Assembly: GCA_003243445.1 (NCBI GenBank)
Contig: QFQQ01000019.1
Span: forward strand, 1 to 64,000
Origin: Citrobacter freundii
GTDB lineage: Bacteria > Bacteroidota > Bacteroidia > Chitinophagales > Chitinophagaceae
Length of the DNA: 64,000 bases
Direction: 5' to 3'
Under the pieces are notes generated by a model, which made no database searches, had not been told where the DNA came from, and was given only the letters and a program-made list of their open reading frames with translations. This document shows positions 51,685 to 60,067 of this stretch, piece by piece. Numbering within the stretch: position 1 is the first letter of the stretch; every line of letters begins with the position of its first letter. The position numbers and the translations under genes were made by a program.

Positions 51685-51822
51685 ACACAACAATTGATGA
51701 AAGAAAGCGAATTGGTGAATCTTCGCCTGCTCGATCACCTGATCATTTCAGAAGAAGGCTATTTCAGTTTTATGGATGAAGGGATGATTGCACTGTTGGA
51801 TGATGCCAGGGATCAAACCTGA
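51685..51822 (+). pseudogene. radC 3' fragment 2
   Basis: Matches radC from TQQLM onward: TQQLMKESELVNLRLLDHLI, then ISEEGYFSFMDEGMIALLDD, then ARDQT and TGA. Homology starts abruptly at ACACAACAATTG (51688), later than fragment 1. Its own C-terminal tail shows a third distinct paralogue. Same orientation as the other two copies. Confidence 0.8.
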
Positions 51823-52032
51823 TATATTAACAAGTATACCGATTGATGTTCCGGCATCTCATCATAAGTTCTTTCAAACGATCTTTTCAAACATTTGCAG
51901 ATAGTGTTTTCTGATGGACTTCAGCGGAAGCGGAACTAAGTGAACGTATGCGGGGATGCCGGATCGGCAGGCATTCTGTTTGTTAGTCTCCTTAATCGGT
52001 CCGGCATAAGTCGCTTTGGAGGGGAACTGCCC

Positions 52033-52090
52033 GTCCCGGGTCTGCGTCGTTTAGAATTGTTATAATCTGGGGGCAGACGCCCGGGATGAC
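52033..52090. repeat. Imperfect inverted repeat, CCCGGG/TCTGC type
   Basis: GTCCCGGGTCTGC and GCAGACGCCCGGGATGAC are complementary apart from small insertions, with a ~26-nt loop. It is not followed by a T-tract. A simple repeated palindrome of unknown role. Confidence 0.55.
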
Positions 52091-52168
52091 AGCGCGATTA
52101 TCCTCAGGTTTTGAAAGTGGAAAAATTATTGAATGTGATTAGGAGAACCCGAAGATTTGGGTAACGAT

Positions 52169-52306
52169 TAGCCTGAAGGGGAGACTTACGAGCAGTCATT
52201 ATAAAAGACAAATCAAATCGTTTAGAACGCCTGTGCTTTATGATTTGATTTTCGTTTAATAAAGTATGTGCGAAGTCTCCCCTGAAGGGGGAGATTTAGA
52301 GGGGAC
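52169..52306 (-). terminator. Class E dispersed element near the S41 peptidase 3' end
   Basis: On the minus strand: CCCCTCTAAATCTCCCCC, a short GGGGAG stem, then AAAATCAAATCATAAAGC pairing with AACGATTTGATTT (hairpin 52210-52253), followed by GTCTTTTATAA and a second AAGTCTCCCCTTC. It has the same order as the element at 28730-28865, with different hairpin sequence, 35 nt past the S41 stop. Confidence 0.7.
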
Positions 52307-52341
52307 CCTACGCAGACCAAACAAACATCACTTCTTCTCCC

Positions 52342-53865
52342 CTACTCACCACCCACCACCATCTTCTCCCTCAACCTCAATATCACCTCCACCCATTCCC
52401 TATTCTGACCAATCAACTCACTGAATACAGGTTTATACGCCACATCCGGCACCACTCCACGCAAAGGATCCCGCCCACTCGTAGCAAACTCCTGGTAAAC
52501 GATAGATGTATGTGTGGTGATCCCCGAATAAGGCAGTGTCAGATCGATCCCGATCACAGCGCCGCCACCACTGAAAGAGCCCGCCGTTTCATCCCCCACG
52601 ATCACCGCGCGATGATTCGACTGCGCCACCGCACAGAATGTGGATGCAGCAGACGAAGTAGCGCCGTTCGCATAGATCCACACACGGCCATGATAACCGT
52701 TTTGCCGTGGCTCCATCGTTTTTAATTCCATCGACAGCTCCGAGATCTTTGCCAGGCTCCTGCCGTCTCTCATCGAATCAATATACGCATATTTATTCCG
52801 GCGGACCTCCGCCGGAAGATTGGCCAGCGCCAGCGTTGAATCGTCAATGTTGATCAGGTATTCCTCCTTCATGAACTTTGTTGGCTTTGCGATGAGGTAT
52901 GACATCAGGTAAGCCGCGAGTTCTTCCTCTCCACCTCCATTATAACTCAGGTCAATGATCAGGTCGGTTGGATTACGCGAGGCAATTTCTGCAAAGAAGC
53001 CATCGATCTTTTTAATAAATGCCTTCTTGTCTACCGCAAAACTGCGCACCGTCATCACCGCTACCGGTACTGTCTTTTCAAAACGCAATGCAAGCTGTTC
53101 CTTACGGGCTTTTTCAAGGCGACTGCTTGCATCCAGTACAGGTTTATTGACAGGGTTGGCTAGTGCGTTCTTATTGATGGAACTAAAATCCAGCCCGGTA
53201 TCGAACCGGCGGCTGATGAGTGTACCATCCGGCTTGCGTACCACCAAAGTGTAACTGACAGCTTCTTCGATGAATTGATTATATGCAACATTAAAGTTCA
53301 TCGACGAAAGAAAATGATCGCGTGAACTGGTCATGAAACCATCCGCCGGGATGTAGGGATAAATGGCGCGAACAATACTGTCGATCCCCTTTCCATTGAT
53401 CGATACGACCTCATCACCCGGTTGAATGGCTGGATCTGCAGTACCATTGACCAGCACGATCGGCCTGACCGAAGAAAAGAACAACTGGAAAGGCAGCATT
53501 TTCCATTGTTTTAACAGTGCCGCATATCGTTTACCGGGGTTTGCATAACTGTGCTCACATCTTGTTTCAGCGATCAGAAAAGCGATCTTCTGGTAGAACT
53601 CCCGGAACGGCAACGGTTCTTTAATGGTCGATTGAAGACTGTCCATTAATTCCTGCATCGCCTCTTTTGACCGGCGCTTGTACAATCCCGGATGGGTCGT
53701 TTGCAGTTTATGACGAAGAAAGCGGTAATCATCCAGCATGGCATTTACAGGCAGCAGCGCTGAGTCACTACCGGAAGATTGGGCCGGCGCGCGCAGTGAA
53801 CTGAACAGGATCAGCAACAGGGCCGGGAGTATCATCATCAGCCTATGTTTGAAAGAACGCATCAT
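52342..53865 (-). CDS. S41-family (CtpA-like) serine peptidase
   Basis: About 507 residues from MMRSFKHRLMMILPALLLIL. The longer frame to 54033 would overlap the AraC gene and is rejected. After the signal peptide comes a helical region, a PDZ-like part (GDEVVSINGKGIDSIV), and the S41 core with DLIIDLSYNGGGEEELAAYL and the active-site Ser in WIYANGATSSAASTFCAVAQ, then GDETAGSFSGG. These peptidases degrade or process periplasmic proteins. It lies 76 nt downstream of the AraC gene, so both may be one transcript. Confidence 0.88.
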   Translation of the reverse strand: MMRSFKHRLMMILPALLLILFSSLRAPAQSSGSDSALLPVNAMLDDYRFLRHKLQTTHPGLYKRRSKEAMQELMDSLQSTIKEPLPFREFYQKIAFLIAETRCEHSYANPGKRYAALLKQWKMLPFQLFFSSVRPIVLVNGTADPAIQPGDEVVSINGKGIDSIVRAIYPYIPADGFMTSSRDHFLSSMNFNVAYNQFIEEAVSYTLVVRKPDGTLISRRFDTGLDFSSINKNALANPVNKPVLDASSRLEKARKEQLALRFEKTVPVAVMTVRSFAVDKKAFIKKIDGFFAEIASRNPTDLIIDLSYNGGGEEELAAYLMSYLIAKPTKFMKEEYLINIDDSTLALANLPAEVRRNKYAYIDSMRDGRSLAKISELSMELKTMEPRQNGYHGRVWIYANGATSSAASTFCAVAQSNHRAVIVGDETAGSFSGGGAVIGIDLTLPYSGITTHTSIVYQEFATSGRDPLRGVVPDVAYKPVFSELIGQNREWVEVILRLREKMVVGGE

Positions 53866-53941
53866 GTTTTTTATCAAAACTCGTTGTTCAGAAAGATAAG
53901 ATCCGGGCCGATACTCCTCAAAACATGATCTGAGCAGTGTT

Positions 53942-55060
53942 TCAGGAGGCTTCCCGGCGAAGATATTCCGTTGGCGTGAACCCGGTGACCTGTTTGAACA
54001 CACGCTGGAATGTAGGCAGCGACGGAAATCCACATACAGAGGCCAGTCCCGCGATGCTCAGGTCCTGCAGGCTGGCGGACCGCTGCTTGAATTCATCCAC
54101 CCTGAATTCATTCAGGTATTGGTTGAATGTTTTTCCCAGGTGCTGGTTCAGTGAATGAGAAATGGAACGGGAGGGGATGTTGCTGAGCTTCGCTACGGCG
54201 CCAAGATCCAGGGCCGGATCCAGATAGAGTTTTTGCCCGCGCATCAGTTCTGTCAGCTGATCAATGATCCGGACCATTTCACCTTCGTCGATGGTCATCT
54301 TTCGTTTATTCCCGGCAGGATCCGTATGGACTGACTGACGGCTGAACAGATAACCGCGGATCCCCAGCCAGTAGATCATCGCCGCCATTGGGATGTACAC
54401 AGGGAACCATCCCACCGTTTCCAGCAGCCGGTTGGAAACAGGCAGTAGATATGGCACCAGGAAGAGCAGCCAGAGCAGCAGGAAATACCGGAATACGCTG
54501 ATGAATTGTGACAGCCACCGGAGTGAGTCCGTTTGCTGTTGCTGAATGATACGGCCTGATGATGCAGCACGGAATTCCCGGCCCGCGGCCAGTATACTTA
54601 CAGCTAATATGATCCACCTGGGCAGATCGGCGTATTTATTATACACATCAATGAAATCAGCGACGGCTGCATTACTGGCATGCAGTATTGAACCAAGCTG
54701 CATCAATTCCACCAGTTTCGGGAACAGGTCAATGATGACCGGTAGAAACCAGATAGCATGTTTCAACCGTATGCGGAATTGCGGATCCTGTACTGAACGC
54801 ACATAAAAAAAGATCAGCGGGCCAAGAGCAGTCACCAATACCCATGGAACGATGGCATGGATCCATCCGGTCAGCCCTTCCATCGAAAAGAAATGCTTAT
54901 AATGCAGATAAAGATGAAATCCCGGCAGTGCGGTGATCCAGATGATCAACCCCAGCAACCGGTCTGCACAGGTAGCTTTGCGTGGAGCATACAGCAGTAT
55001 GCCGGTGATGATACCCTGCAACGAACCAAGGATGATCAGCAGATATAAAAATCCTTCCAC
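53942..55060 (-). CDS. Membrane-bound AraC-type regulator
   Basis: 372 residues. Seven hydrophobic segments in the first ~230 residues (MEGFLYLLIILGSLQGIITGILLY onward) form a 7TM-type sensor. The C-terminal AraC HTH pair follows: GAVAKLSNIPSRSISHSLNQHLGKTFNQYLNEFR and LSIAGLASVCGFPSLPTFQRVFKQVTGFTPTEY. This layout is common in Bacteroidota. Ligand and targets are unknown; the adjacent peptidase gene is the nearest candidate. Class C copy 3 lies just upstream. Confidence 0.88.
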   Translation of the reverse strand: MEGFLYLLIILGSLQGIITGILLYAPRKATCADRLLGLIIWITALPGFHLYLHYKHFFSMEGLTGWIHAIVPWVLVTALGPLIFFYVRSVQDPQFRIRLKHAIWFLPVIIDLFPKLVELMQLGSILHASNAAVADFIDVYNKYADLPRWIILAVSILAAGREFRAASSGRIIQQQQTDSLRWLSQFISVFRYFLLLWLLFLVPYLLPVSNRLLETVGWFPVYIPMAAMIYWLGIRGYLFSRQSVHTDPAGNKRKMTIDEGEMVRIIDQLTELMRGQKLYLDPALDLGAVAKLSNIPSRSISHSLNQHLGKTFNQYLNEFRVDEFKQRSASLQDLSIAGLASVCGFPSLPTFQRVFKQVTGFTPTEYLRREAS

Positions 55061-55403
55061 GGAAATTAGTTTTGAACAGGTTCAAGATAATCTAAATCCG
55101 GAATTTGCTCTTGAGAGGGAATGTTGTAAGATTGCCAAAACAGTATGGTTCCCGCTGATCACGCAGATTCATCATTCCTGCTATCGGAATATCATTTCAT
55201 AAAGTGAAAACTTCCGTATTAGCATGCGCGGATTCCGCAGATGACGGTCTGTCAGCAGACACTGATCTGCGAAATCCGCGTATCCAATAGAGATTTGGAC
55301 CCAAAGTAAAATATTTTTCATTAATAGTGAGGATAAAATCTGCGTGATCAGCGGGAGCCATACGCCTCTCAATCCTCAAGTTAACCTATGGGTGCTCACG
55401 CCC
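55061..55403. other. Intergenic region filled by class C copy 3
   Basis: Separates two minus-strand genes. About 225 of its 343 nt are the class C repeat (55143-55366). The remaining 80 nt before the AraC start must hold its promoter, if it has its own; none is clear. Confidence 0.5.
55143..55366. repeat. Class C dispersed repeat, copy 3
   Basis: Ends GTATGGTTCCCGC and GCGGGAGCCATACGCC. The inner arms (ACGCAGATT, GCGCGGATTCCGCAGATG / CTGATCTGCGAAATCCGCG) and the conserved CATTCCTGCTATCGGAATAT and CCAATAGAGATTTGGACCC segments match copies 1 and 2. The outer CTAC...GTAG pair of copy 1 is absent. Confidence 0.88.
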
Positions 55404-56759
55404 CTACATACGCTGAAGCACCGGCCTCAACTGCACATAAACCTGGACCCCCACCGGCATACTTCCATACACAGGCTTCAATCCCGCCGCCGGAAAATTC
55501 AATGTCGCCTGTGTGCCTACTGCCAGATCCACTACCTTATTTTGCCATACACCCCTGTTATACCCCGCCGTCAACACCTGCACATCAAATGTCCTGTGCC
55601 CCAACTGGTCTTCCAGCTCCAGCTCTTCCGTTGATTTCTGCACCCACTCATATCTTCCATAGATCGCATTCCTGCCAAAGCGATAATTCTCTTCCGCTAA
55701 AATGGAATGTTCGCGATGACCAGCCCCTTTATCATTAAGGCCCCAGATCACCGCTGTATTCAGATCTTTATTCCTGCTTATCTTCTTTGCATAGAGTACA
55801 GATGCCGTCGTCCGTGTAACATCCACTCCCGGCTCCAGCTCTTCCGGAGAATTGATAAAGCCCTGGGAGAACTGCAATGCCCAGTTCGGCGATGGATTAT
55901 AGGAAAGACGATAGCTGTAACTATCAAACCGCATTTTATCAAACCCATATCGTTCCTCATCCGGTTCACGCCCCGTAAAGATGGAACCTTCTATCTTGAA
56001 TTGCCTGTAACGGAAACCAAGCGTTCCCACTCCGAACGTGATATGTGTTGCATCCTGCCAGTGATGGCCAAGCGGCGCGTCAGGATTATTCATGGCTGAA
56101 ATACGATGCATGAATGCTGGCGCACTGATTGCAGGTTCACCCGGATAGCCGAAGTATGCAAACACATCCGTGTTTTTATTGATCGAATAAGTATACGCCA
56201 CACTCAATTCGGCAAACAGATCATGAGGATGCTGGCGATTGACAAGCCGTTTCCCATTATATGTTTCTCCTGATTGAAATAATAACGGATAACCATCACC
56301 GCCTTCGGTCAACCTGTCAAGACTGATCATGGCCTTTGTTGTCAGCAATCCTTTTTTACCGATCCTTTTATTCATCATGGCCATAAACCAGTTAGGCGCA
56401 TCAAATTTATTTCCGCCAACGCCCTTATTGAAAACATTTGTATTGGTATAACGAAGGAATACATTCCCATGAAACATCCACATGGCTTTCTTACCGGTCA
56501 TGTACATATACATGGGCGTCTCATCGGGCAGCCATGATGTACCTGATCCATTCCGGTTCATCGGAAGATTGAGCGAGAAAGCATGTGTCATGGGATGATC
56601 GTGCATCATCATTCCATGATCGTGTTCATGCATTTGCTTTGCGGGAATAGTATCCTTTTTTACGGTAGTATCGTTCTTCTCCTGCATCATGTGATGTTCA
56701 TGCTGGGCAAAAGAGTTGGCCGTTATCAACCCGAGTATAAGTGTAATTAATAATTTCAT
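55404..56759 (-). CDS. Outer-membrane protein of the metal cluster, His/Met-rich N-terminus
   Basis: About 451 residues from MKLLITLILGLITANSFAQ. The first 60 mature residues are rich in His and Met (QHEHHMMQE, MHEHDHGMMMHDHPMTH), typical of copper- or silver-binding segments. The rest looks like an outer-membrane beta-barrel (FGVGTLGFRYRQFKIEGSIF, SYRLSYNPSPNWALQFSQGF) ending in an aromatic/charged strand (GVQVYVQLRPVLQRM). No named family is certain. It lies upstream of the repeat and downstream of the HMA-MauE gene on the same strand; a role in Cu/Ag handling is inference. Confidence 0.75.
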   Translation of the reverse strand: MKLLITLILGLITANSFAQHEHHMMQEKNDTTVKKDTIPAKQMHEHDHGMMMHDHPMTHAFSLNLPMNRNGSGTSWLPDETPMYMYMTGKKAMWMFHGNVFLRYTNTNVFNKGVGGNKFDAPNWFMAMMNKRIGKKGLLTTKAMISLDRLTEGGDGYPLLFQSGETYNGKRLVNRQHPHDLFAELSVAYTYSINKNTDVFAYFGYPGEPAISAPAFMHRISAMNNPDAPLGHHWQDATHITFGVGTLGFRYRQFKIEGSIFTGREPDEERYGFDKMRFDSYSYRLSYNPSPNWALQFSQGFINSPEELEPGVDVTRTTASVLYAKKISRNKDLNTAVIWGLNDKGAGHREHSILAEENYRFGRNAIYGRYEWVQKSTEELELEDQLGHRTFDVQVLTAGYNRGVWQNKVVDLAVGTQATLNFPAAGLKPVYGSMPVGVQVYVQLRPVLQRM

Positions 56760-56823
56760 TTGCAACAATTTTTCTTGACGAATAAGGATGCGATAAACCG
56801 CAGGATATTTTTTATCGATTTCA

Positions 56824-57549
56824 TTAGAACATTGTTATGATCATCACGGCACTCATCGCAACCATCAGCAGGTCTTCAAATAAAGTAACCTTACTCAATG
56901 GCAGTTTGATCACGGTACCCAAACAAGCACACTGAAAAGTTGATTTCTTCAATAAACTCCTGATCACGCCAACCGAGCTCAGGCTCATCACTGCCAGTGT
57001 GACGATATTCGTAACCATTGGTTCAAAGCCGGTGAGAAAAGCCATACCCAATGCCAATTCAACAAACGGATAGATATATCCCCATACGGGAACAGTCCGC
57101 GCAACAATATCATAGCTTCTATATCCTTCTGCGAATCCGCGCAGGTTCATCAGCTTAAAAAAAGAAAAGACAAGAAAGAACCCTGCCATAAAATGCTCCA
57201 TCCATTGGATCCGGTTAAAGCCACCGGTGGCGAGCTGTATCAACAATGTGATCCCGGTGATATAACCAAAGATCAGGAAGATGGGATAGTAAGAATTCTG
57301 CTCAGCTATTTCTTCCTTCACAGCATGATGCATGCCACCATCAGCTTCGGAAACGGAATAATGTCCCGCTTTATGTACGGCTTCCTGCAAGGCTGACGTG
57401 CTGATATGTTTCCCCATGGTTATGGTTGCCTGTGGGGATGCCAGTTGTACATCGGCGGATTGCACATCACCAAGCTTGAGCAGTTCGCTTTTTACGCGGG
57501 CTACGCAACTGCCGCAGGTCATACCGGTTATATTATATGTATGTGTCAT
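56824..57549 (-). CDS. HMA domain fused to a MauE-like membrane protein
   Basis: 241 residues from MTHTYNITGMTCGSCVARVK. The HMA metal-binding domain (GMTCGSC, ~9-15) is at 1-75. Four to five TM segments follow, with a Cys pair in FQCACLGTVIKLP, the MauE-type redox motif. In Bacteroidota such fusions occur in copper/mercury-responsive clusters. It probably takes up or shuttles metal and thiols at the inner membrane. It sits between the AraC-like regulator and the His-rich outer-membrane protein, all on the minus strand. Confidence 0.85.
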   Translation of the reverse strand: MTHTYNITGMTCGSCVARVKSELLKLGDVQSADVQLASPQATITMGKHISTSALQEAVHKAGHYSVSEADGGMHHAVKEEIAEQNSYYPIFLIFGYITGITLLIQLATGGFNRIQWMEHFMAGFFLVFSFFKLMNLRGFAEGYRSYDIVARTVPVWGYIYPFVELALGMAFLTGFEPMVTNIVTLAVMSLSSVGVIRSLLKKSTFQCACLGTVIKLPLSKVTLFEDLLMVAMSAVMIITMF

Positions 57550-57919
57550 AAACTTGATTTTATAACACAAAGTTCCGGTCCTCAGGGCCTGGGGCTGTTA
57601 TATAATTAAGGGAAAGGTTTATAGAATTACAAGGGAAATGATGGTGGACGTCCGTCTGGCATCGTATTGCGTAAGTTCCCGCAGATTTCGCAGATCTTAT
57701 CATTCTAAAAGACGAAAAGGGATCATGGCCGGGCATATTCTGTATTTGGAAGCGCAGATCACGCAGATGAGCCACTGACAGCAGGAACTGATCCGCGCAA
57801 TCTGCGGGACCGGACTCCGGTATATCCGATAATCGGGAACGCCTCTCCAAAAAAAACTGACAAATCTGCGAAATCTGCGGGATCCTACGCAAGGCAAACA
57901 CAAAGACCACAACCTGATT
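57550..57919. other. Intergenic region with class C copy 4
   Basis: Between the AraC-type regulator stop and the HMA-MauE start, both minus strand. The diverged class C element takes 57667-57894. The ~115 nt before the HMA-MauE start hold no clear promoter. Confidence 0.5.
57667..57894. repeat. Class C dispersed repeat, copy 4 (diverged)
   Basis: Ends TTGCGTAAGTTCCCGCAG and CTGCGGGATCCTACGCAA. The outer arms carry the 9-nt unit CGCAGATTT CGCAGATCT. The inner palindrome (GCGCAGATCACGCAGATG / CTGATCCGCGCAATCTGCGG) remains, but the spacer sequences differ from the other copies. So structure is kept better than sequence. Confidence 0.8.
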
Positions 57920-58483
57920 TTACACCTTATCCAACGGCTTCCTATAATGATCCTTGAACTGTTTGAACTCACTTGGCGTAAAACCCGTGATCTTTTTAAA
58001 CTGACCTGAAAGATGCGACACAGAACTATAACCCAGTTTGAACGCGATCTCACTCACAGAAAATTCATCATACACCAGCCATTCCTTCACCTTCTCGATC
58101 TTCTGTAAAATAAAAAACTGCTCGATCGTTGTATTCTCCATTGAAGAAAACAACTGACTGAGTGAATGATAGTCGCGTAAGACTTTTGCAGAAAGATAAG
58201 TCGACAGGTTGCCTTTCATCTCATCCAGGTTTTCCGATTGCACCAGTTGAATGATCAGGTTGCGGATCTGTTCAACCAGTTTGGCTTTCTGGTCATCCAT
58301 CCATTCAAAACCTTCTTCACGCAACAGATCCTTCAATTCCCTTATCTGTTGATCAGGGACCGGGGCGGCAGTTTCCACCACCCCGAGCCTGATCTCTTTC
58401 AATGGAACTCCGGCTCCTTCAAAAATATGTCTGACGGATTTCACACAACGGTCACACACCATATTCCTGATATAGATCTCCAT
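57920..58483 (-). CDS. AraC-type regulator with HMA-like Cys-x-x-Cys N-terminus
   Basis: 187 residues. The N-terminus MEIYIRNMVCDRCVKSVRHIF has the M-x-C-x-x-C spacing and the fold pattern (VPLKEIRLGVVETAAP) of a heavy-metal-associated domain, ~1-70. The C-terminal ~100 residues form an AraC HTH: NTTIEQFFILQKIEKVKEWL, VSEIAFKLGYSSVSHLSGQFKKITGFTPSEFK. It is plausibly a metal-sensing activator of the surrounding cluster (inference). It overlaps nothing; the next gene upstream ends 1 nt away at 58485, so they are co-transcribed. Confidence 0.85.
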   Translation of the reverse strand: MEIYIRNMVCDRCVKSVRHIFEGAGVPLKEIRLGVVETAAPVPDQQIRELKDLLREEGFEWMDDQKAKLVEQIRNLIIQLVQSENLDEMKGNLSTYLSAKVLRDYHSLSQLFSSMENTTIEQFFILQKIEKVKEWLVYDEFSVSEIAFKLGYSSVSHLSGQFKKITGFTPSEFKQFKDHYRKPLDKV

Positions 58484-58484
58484 C

Positions 58485-59315
58485 TTATTTTCTTTTCTTT
58501 AATACATTCAAAAATGTCCTTTCTACACTGATCAGCCAGCTGTTCTTTGCCATGCGCTGCATATCACTTCCCAATTGAAACCGATAACCCACATTAAGTT
58601 TGGTGGTGCTGTTAAAGATCAATTGAACGGCGGGTGCAAAATCCACGTAATACGCTTTTCTATCAAGCGATTGCTGCGCCAGGAGCTCAGCATACAGGTT
58701 CAGGTTTGTCTGTTTATAATCCGTGTACTCAAAAGGCAGCAATAAATATCCGGCAGACAATGAGTAATTCATCGCCTGGTATATTCTTGACGGAACATAC
58801 TGGGTCTTGTCATTACGTGATCCATCCAATGATTGTAAATGACTCACTGTACCTGATACAGCCAGTTTATGCCACAACTGTGTGGCTATAACACCAACCT
58901 GCACACCGCTTTTATCTCCCTGGAAACTCAGCTCATCGAAATGGAAAGGGCTTCTGCTATAGGTGGCTTCACCGAACACTGCCATTCTGAAATGCGAATG
59001 AATGTCATCGGATGAAAGGAACCGGTACTTGCCATACAGATAGACCGATTCCCACCGGAAATTATCCGTATGCATATCAGCGAAAGTAGCGCCGGCATGA
59101 ACCATCCAGTTCTTATTTATACCGAGCATGATCTCCGGGGTATAGCGCTGCATAAAGCGGTTATACGGGTCCTGCTTTGTGATAACATTACTGCTCAGTT
59201 TCGCACTGAGCGAATGCGCCGGCATATTGGAAGCCGGCTCCGAATATACATATAGCTCCTGTGTGCTCCCTGTCAGGTAACAAAGAACGATTGCTATCAA
59301 TAAAAAATACTTCAT
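58485..59315 (-). CDS. Outer-membrane beta-barrel protein in the metal cluster
   Basis: 276 residues with a signal peptide (MKYFLLIAIVLCYLTGSTQ). Short amphipathic strands alternate (WESVYLYGKYRFLSSDD, GVIATQLWHKLAVSGTVSHL, VDFAPAVQLIFNSTTKLNVGYRFQLG), typical of an outer-membrane barrel. No family is certain. It ends 1 nt before the AraC-type gene. Regulation and ligand presumably follow the metal cluster. Confidence 0.75.
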   Translation of the reverse strand: MKYFLLIAIVLCYLTGSTQELYVYSEPASNMPAHSLSAKLSSNVITKQDPYNRFMQRYTPEIMLGINKNWMVHAGATFADMHTDNFRWESVYLYGKYRFLSSDDIHSHFRMAVFGEATYSRSPFHFDELSFQGDKSGVQVGVIATQLWHKLAVSGTVSHLQSLDGSRNDKTQYVPSRIYQAMNYSLSAGYLLLPFEYTDYKQTNLNLYAELLAQQSLDRKAYYVDFAPAVQLIFNSTTKLNVGYRFQLGSDMQRMAKNSWLISVERTFLNVLKKRK

Positions 59316-59364
59316 GATTACTGATCCGTTGAATAGTCAAACCAACCTAACGGGACCTTAGTCA

Positions 59365-59862
59365 TTATTCTGCCAAGAGCTCTGCAACTGCCTTATCCAG
59401 TTCGGCACCTTCAAGGTCAATTGCCACTACATCGCCTTTCTTGTTGATCAGGAAAGTGGTGGGTAACTGGTTCACATTCCAGCGGCGGGTGGATTCTGCA
59501 TCAAAGCTTGCGGATTCATTCACCTGCAACCAGCTGATGCCGTCTTTCTTCACTGCTTTGAGCCAATCAGCTTTTTCATCATCTACGGACACGCTGTAGA
59601 TCTCAAAGCCCTGTTTCTTGTATTTAGCATAAAGCTTTACCAGTTTTTTATTCGCGCTCCTGCAAGGGCCGCACCAGCTGGCCCAAAAGTCAAGCAGCAC
59701 CACTTTTCCTTTCAATGACGAAAGCGCTATAGTCTGTCCTTTTGCATCAGGCAGTTCCACTTTCAACCGCGGATCGGTGATATTAGCCACCTCTTTCTGT
59801 TGTGCATTTACCACTACCGTGGCGAAGAGCAGAAAAATGACCGTGATAGTTGATTTGATCAT
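59365..59862 (-). CDS. TlpA-like thioredoxin-fold protein
   Basis: About 165 residues from MIKSTITVIFLLFATVVVNA. The active site WCGPC lies in LLDFWASWCGPCRSANKKLVKLY, and the cis-Pro region is NVNQLPTTFLINKKGDV. TlpA-type proteins reduce disulfides in the periplasm for metal or cytochrome assembly. In this cluster it could keep the Cys-rich HMA proteins reduced (inference). A class B palindrome lies just upstream of its start. Confidence 0.9.
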   Translation of the reverse strand: MIKSTITVIFLLFATVVVNAQQKEVANITDPRLKVELPDAKGQTIALSSLKGKVVLLDFWASWCGPCRSANKKLVKLYAKYKKQGFEIYSVSVDDEKADWLKAVKKDGISWLQVNESASFDAESTRRWNVNQLPTTFLINKKGDVVAIDLEGAELDKAVAELLAE

Positions 59863-59897
59863 AGTTAACAAAGTGAATTAAGTTTCAATCCGGGAAA

Positions 59898-60063
59898 AAG
59901 TTCCAGAAGTTCCAGAGGTTCCATAGGTTTCAAAGGCTGCTCCGCCGTACTAAACAGTGAACCAGCTTCCGGGCCATGCTGTTCCAACCTTTGGAACCTC
60001 TGGAACTGCTGGAACCTTTGGAACTCCTCCTGAAACCTATGAAACTTATGGAACCTCTGAAAC
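59898..60063. repeat. Class B palindrome with 9-nt arms upstream of tlpA
   Basis: Left arm 59898-59937: AGTTCCAGA AGTTCCAGA GGTTCCATA GGTTTCAAA GG. Right arm 59984-60063, on the other strand, runs GGTTCCAAA, GGTTCCAGC, AGTTCCAGA, GGTTCCAAA GG, interrupted, then GGTTTCAGG-like and GGTTCCATA units. The loop (~45 nt) is unrelated sequence. It fills the space between the HMA gene stop (60068) and the tlpA start, both minus strand. Confidence 0.88.
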
Positions 60064-60067
60064 GTTT

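Larger units (their letters stand above)
51341..52341. other. Gene-poor remnant region
   Basis: Holds a terminator hairpin (51499-51521), a C-terminal gene remnant on the minus strand (51543-51679), radC fragment 2 (51685-51822), an imperfect CCCGGG-type inverted repeat (52033-52090) and the class E element (52169-52306). No intact gene was found. It looks like a place where several insertions and deletions have met. Confidence 0.6.
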
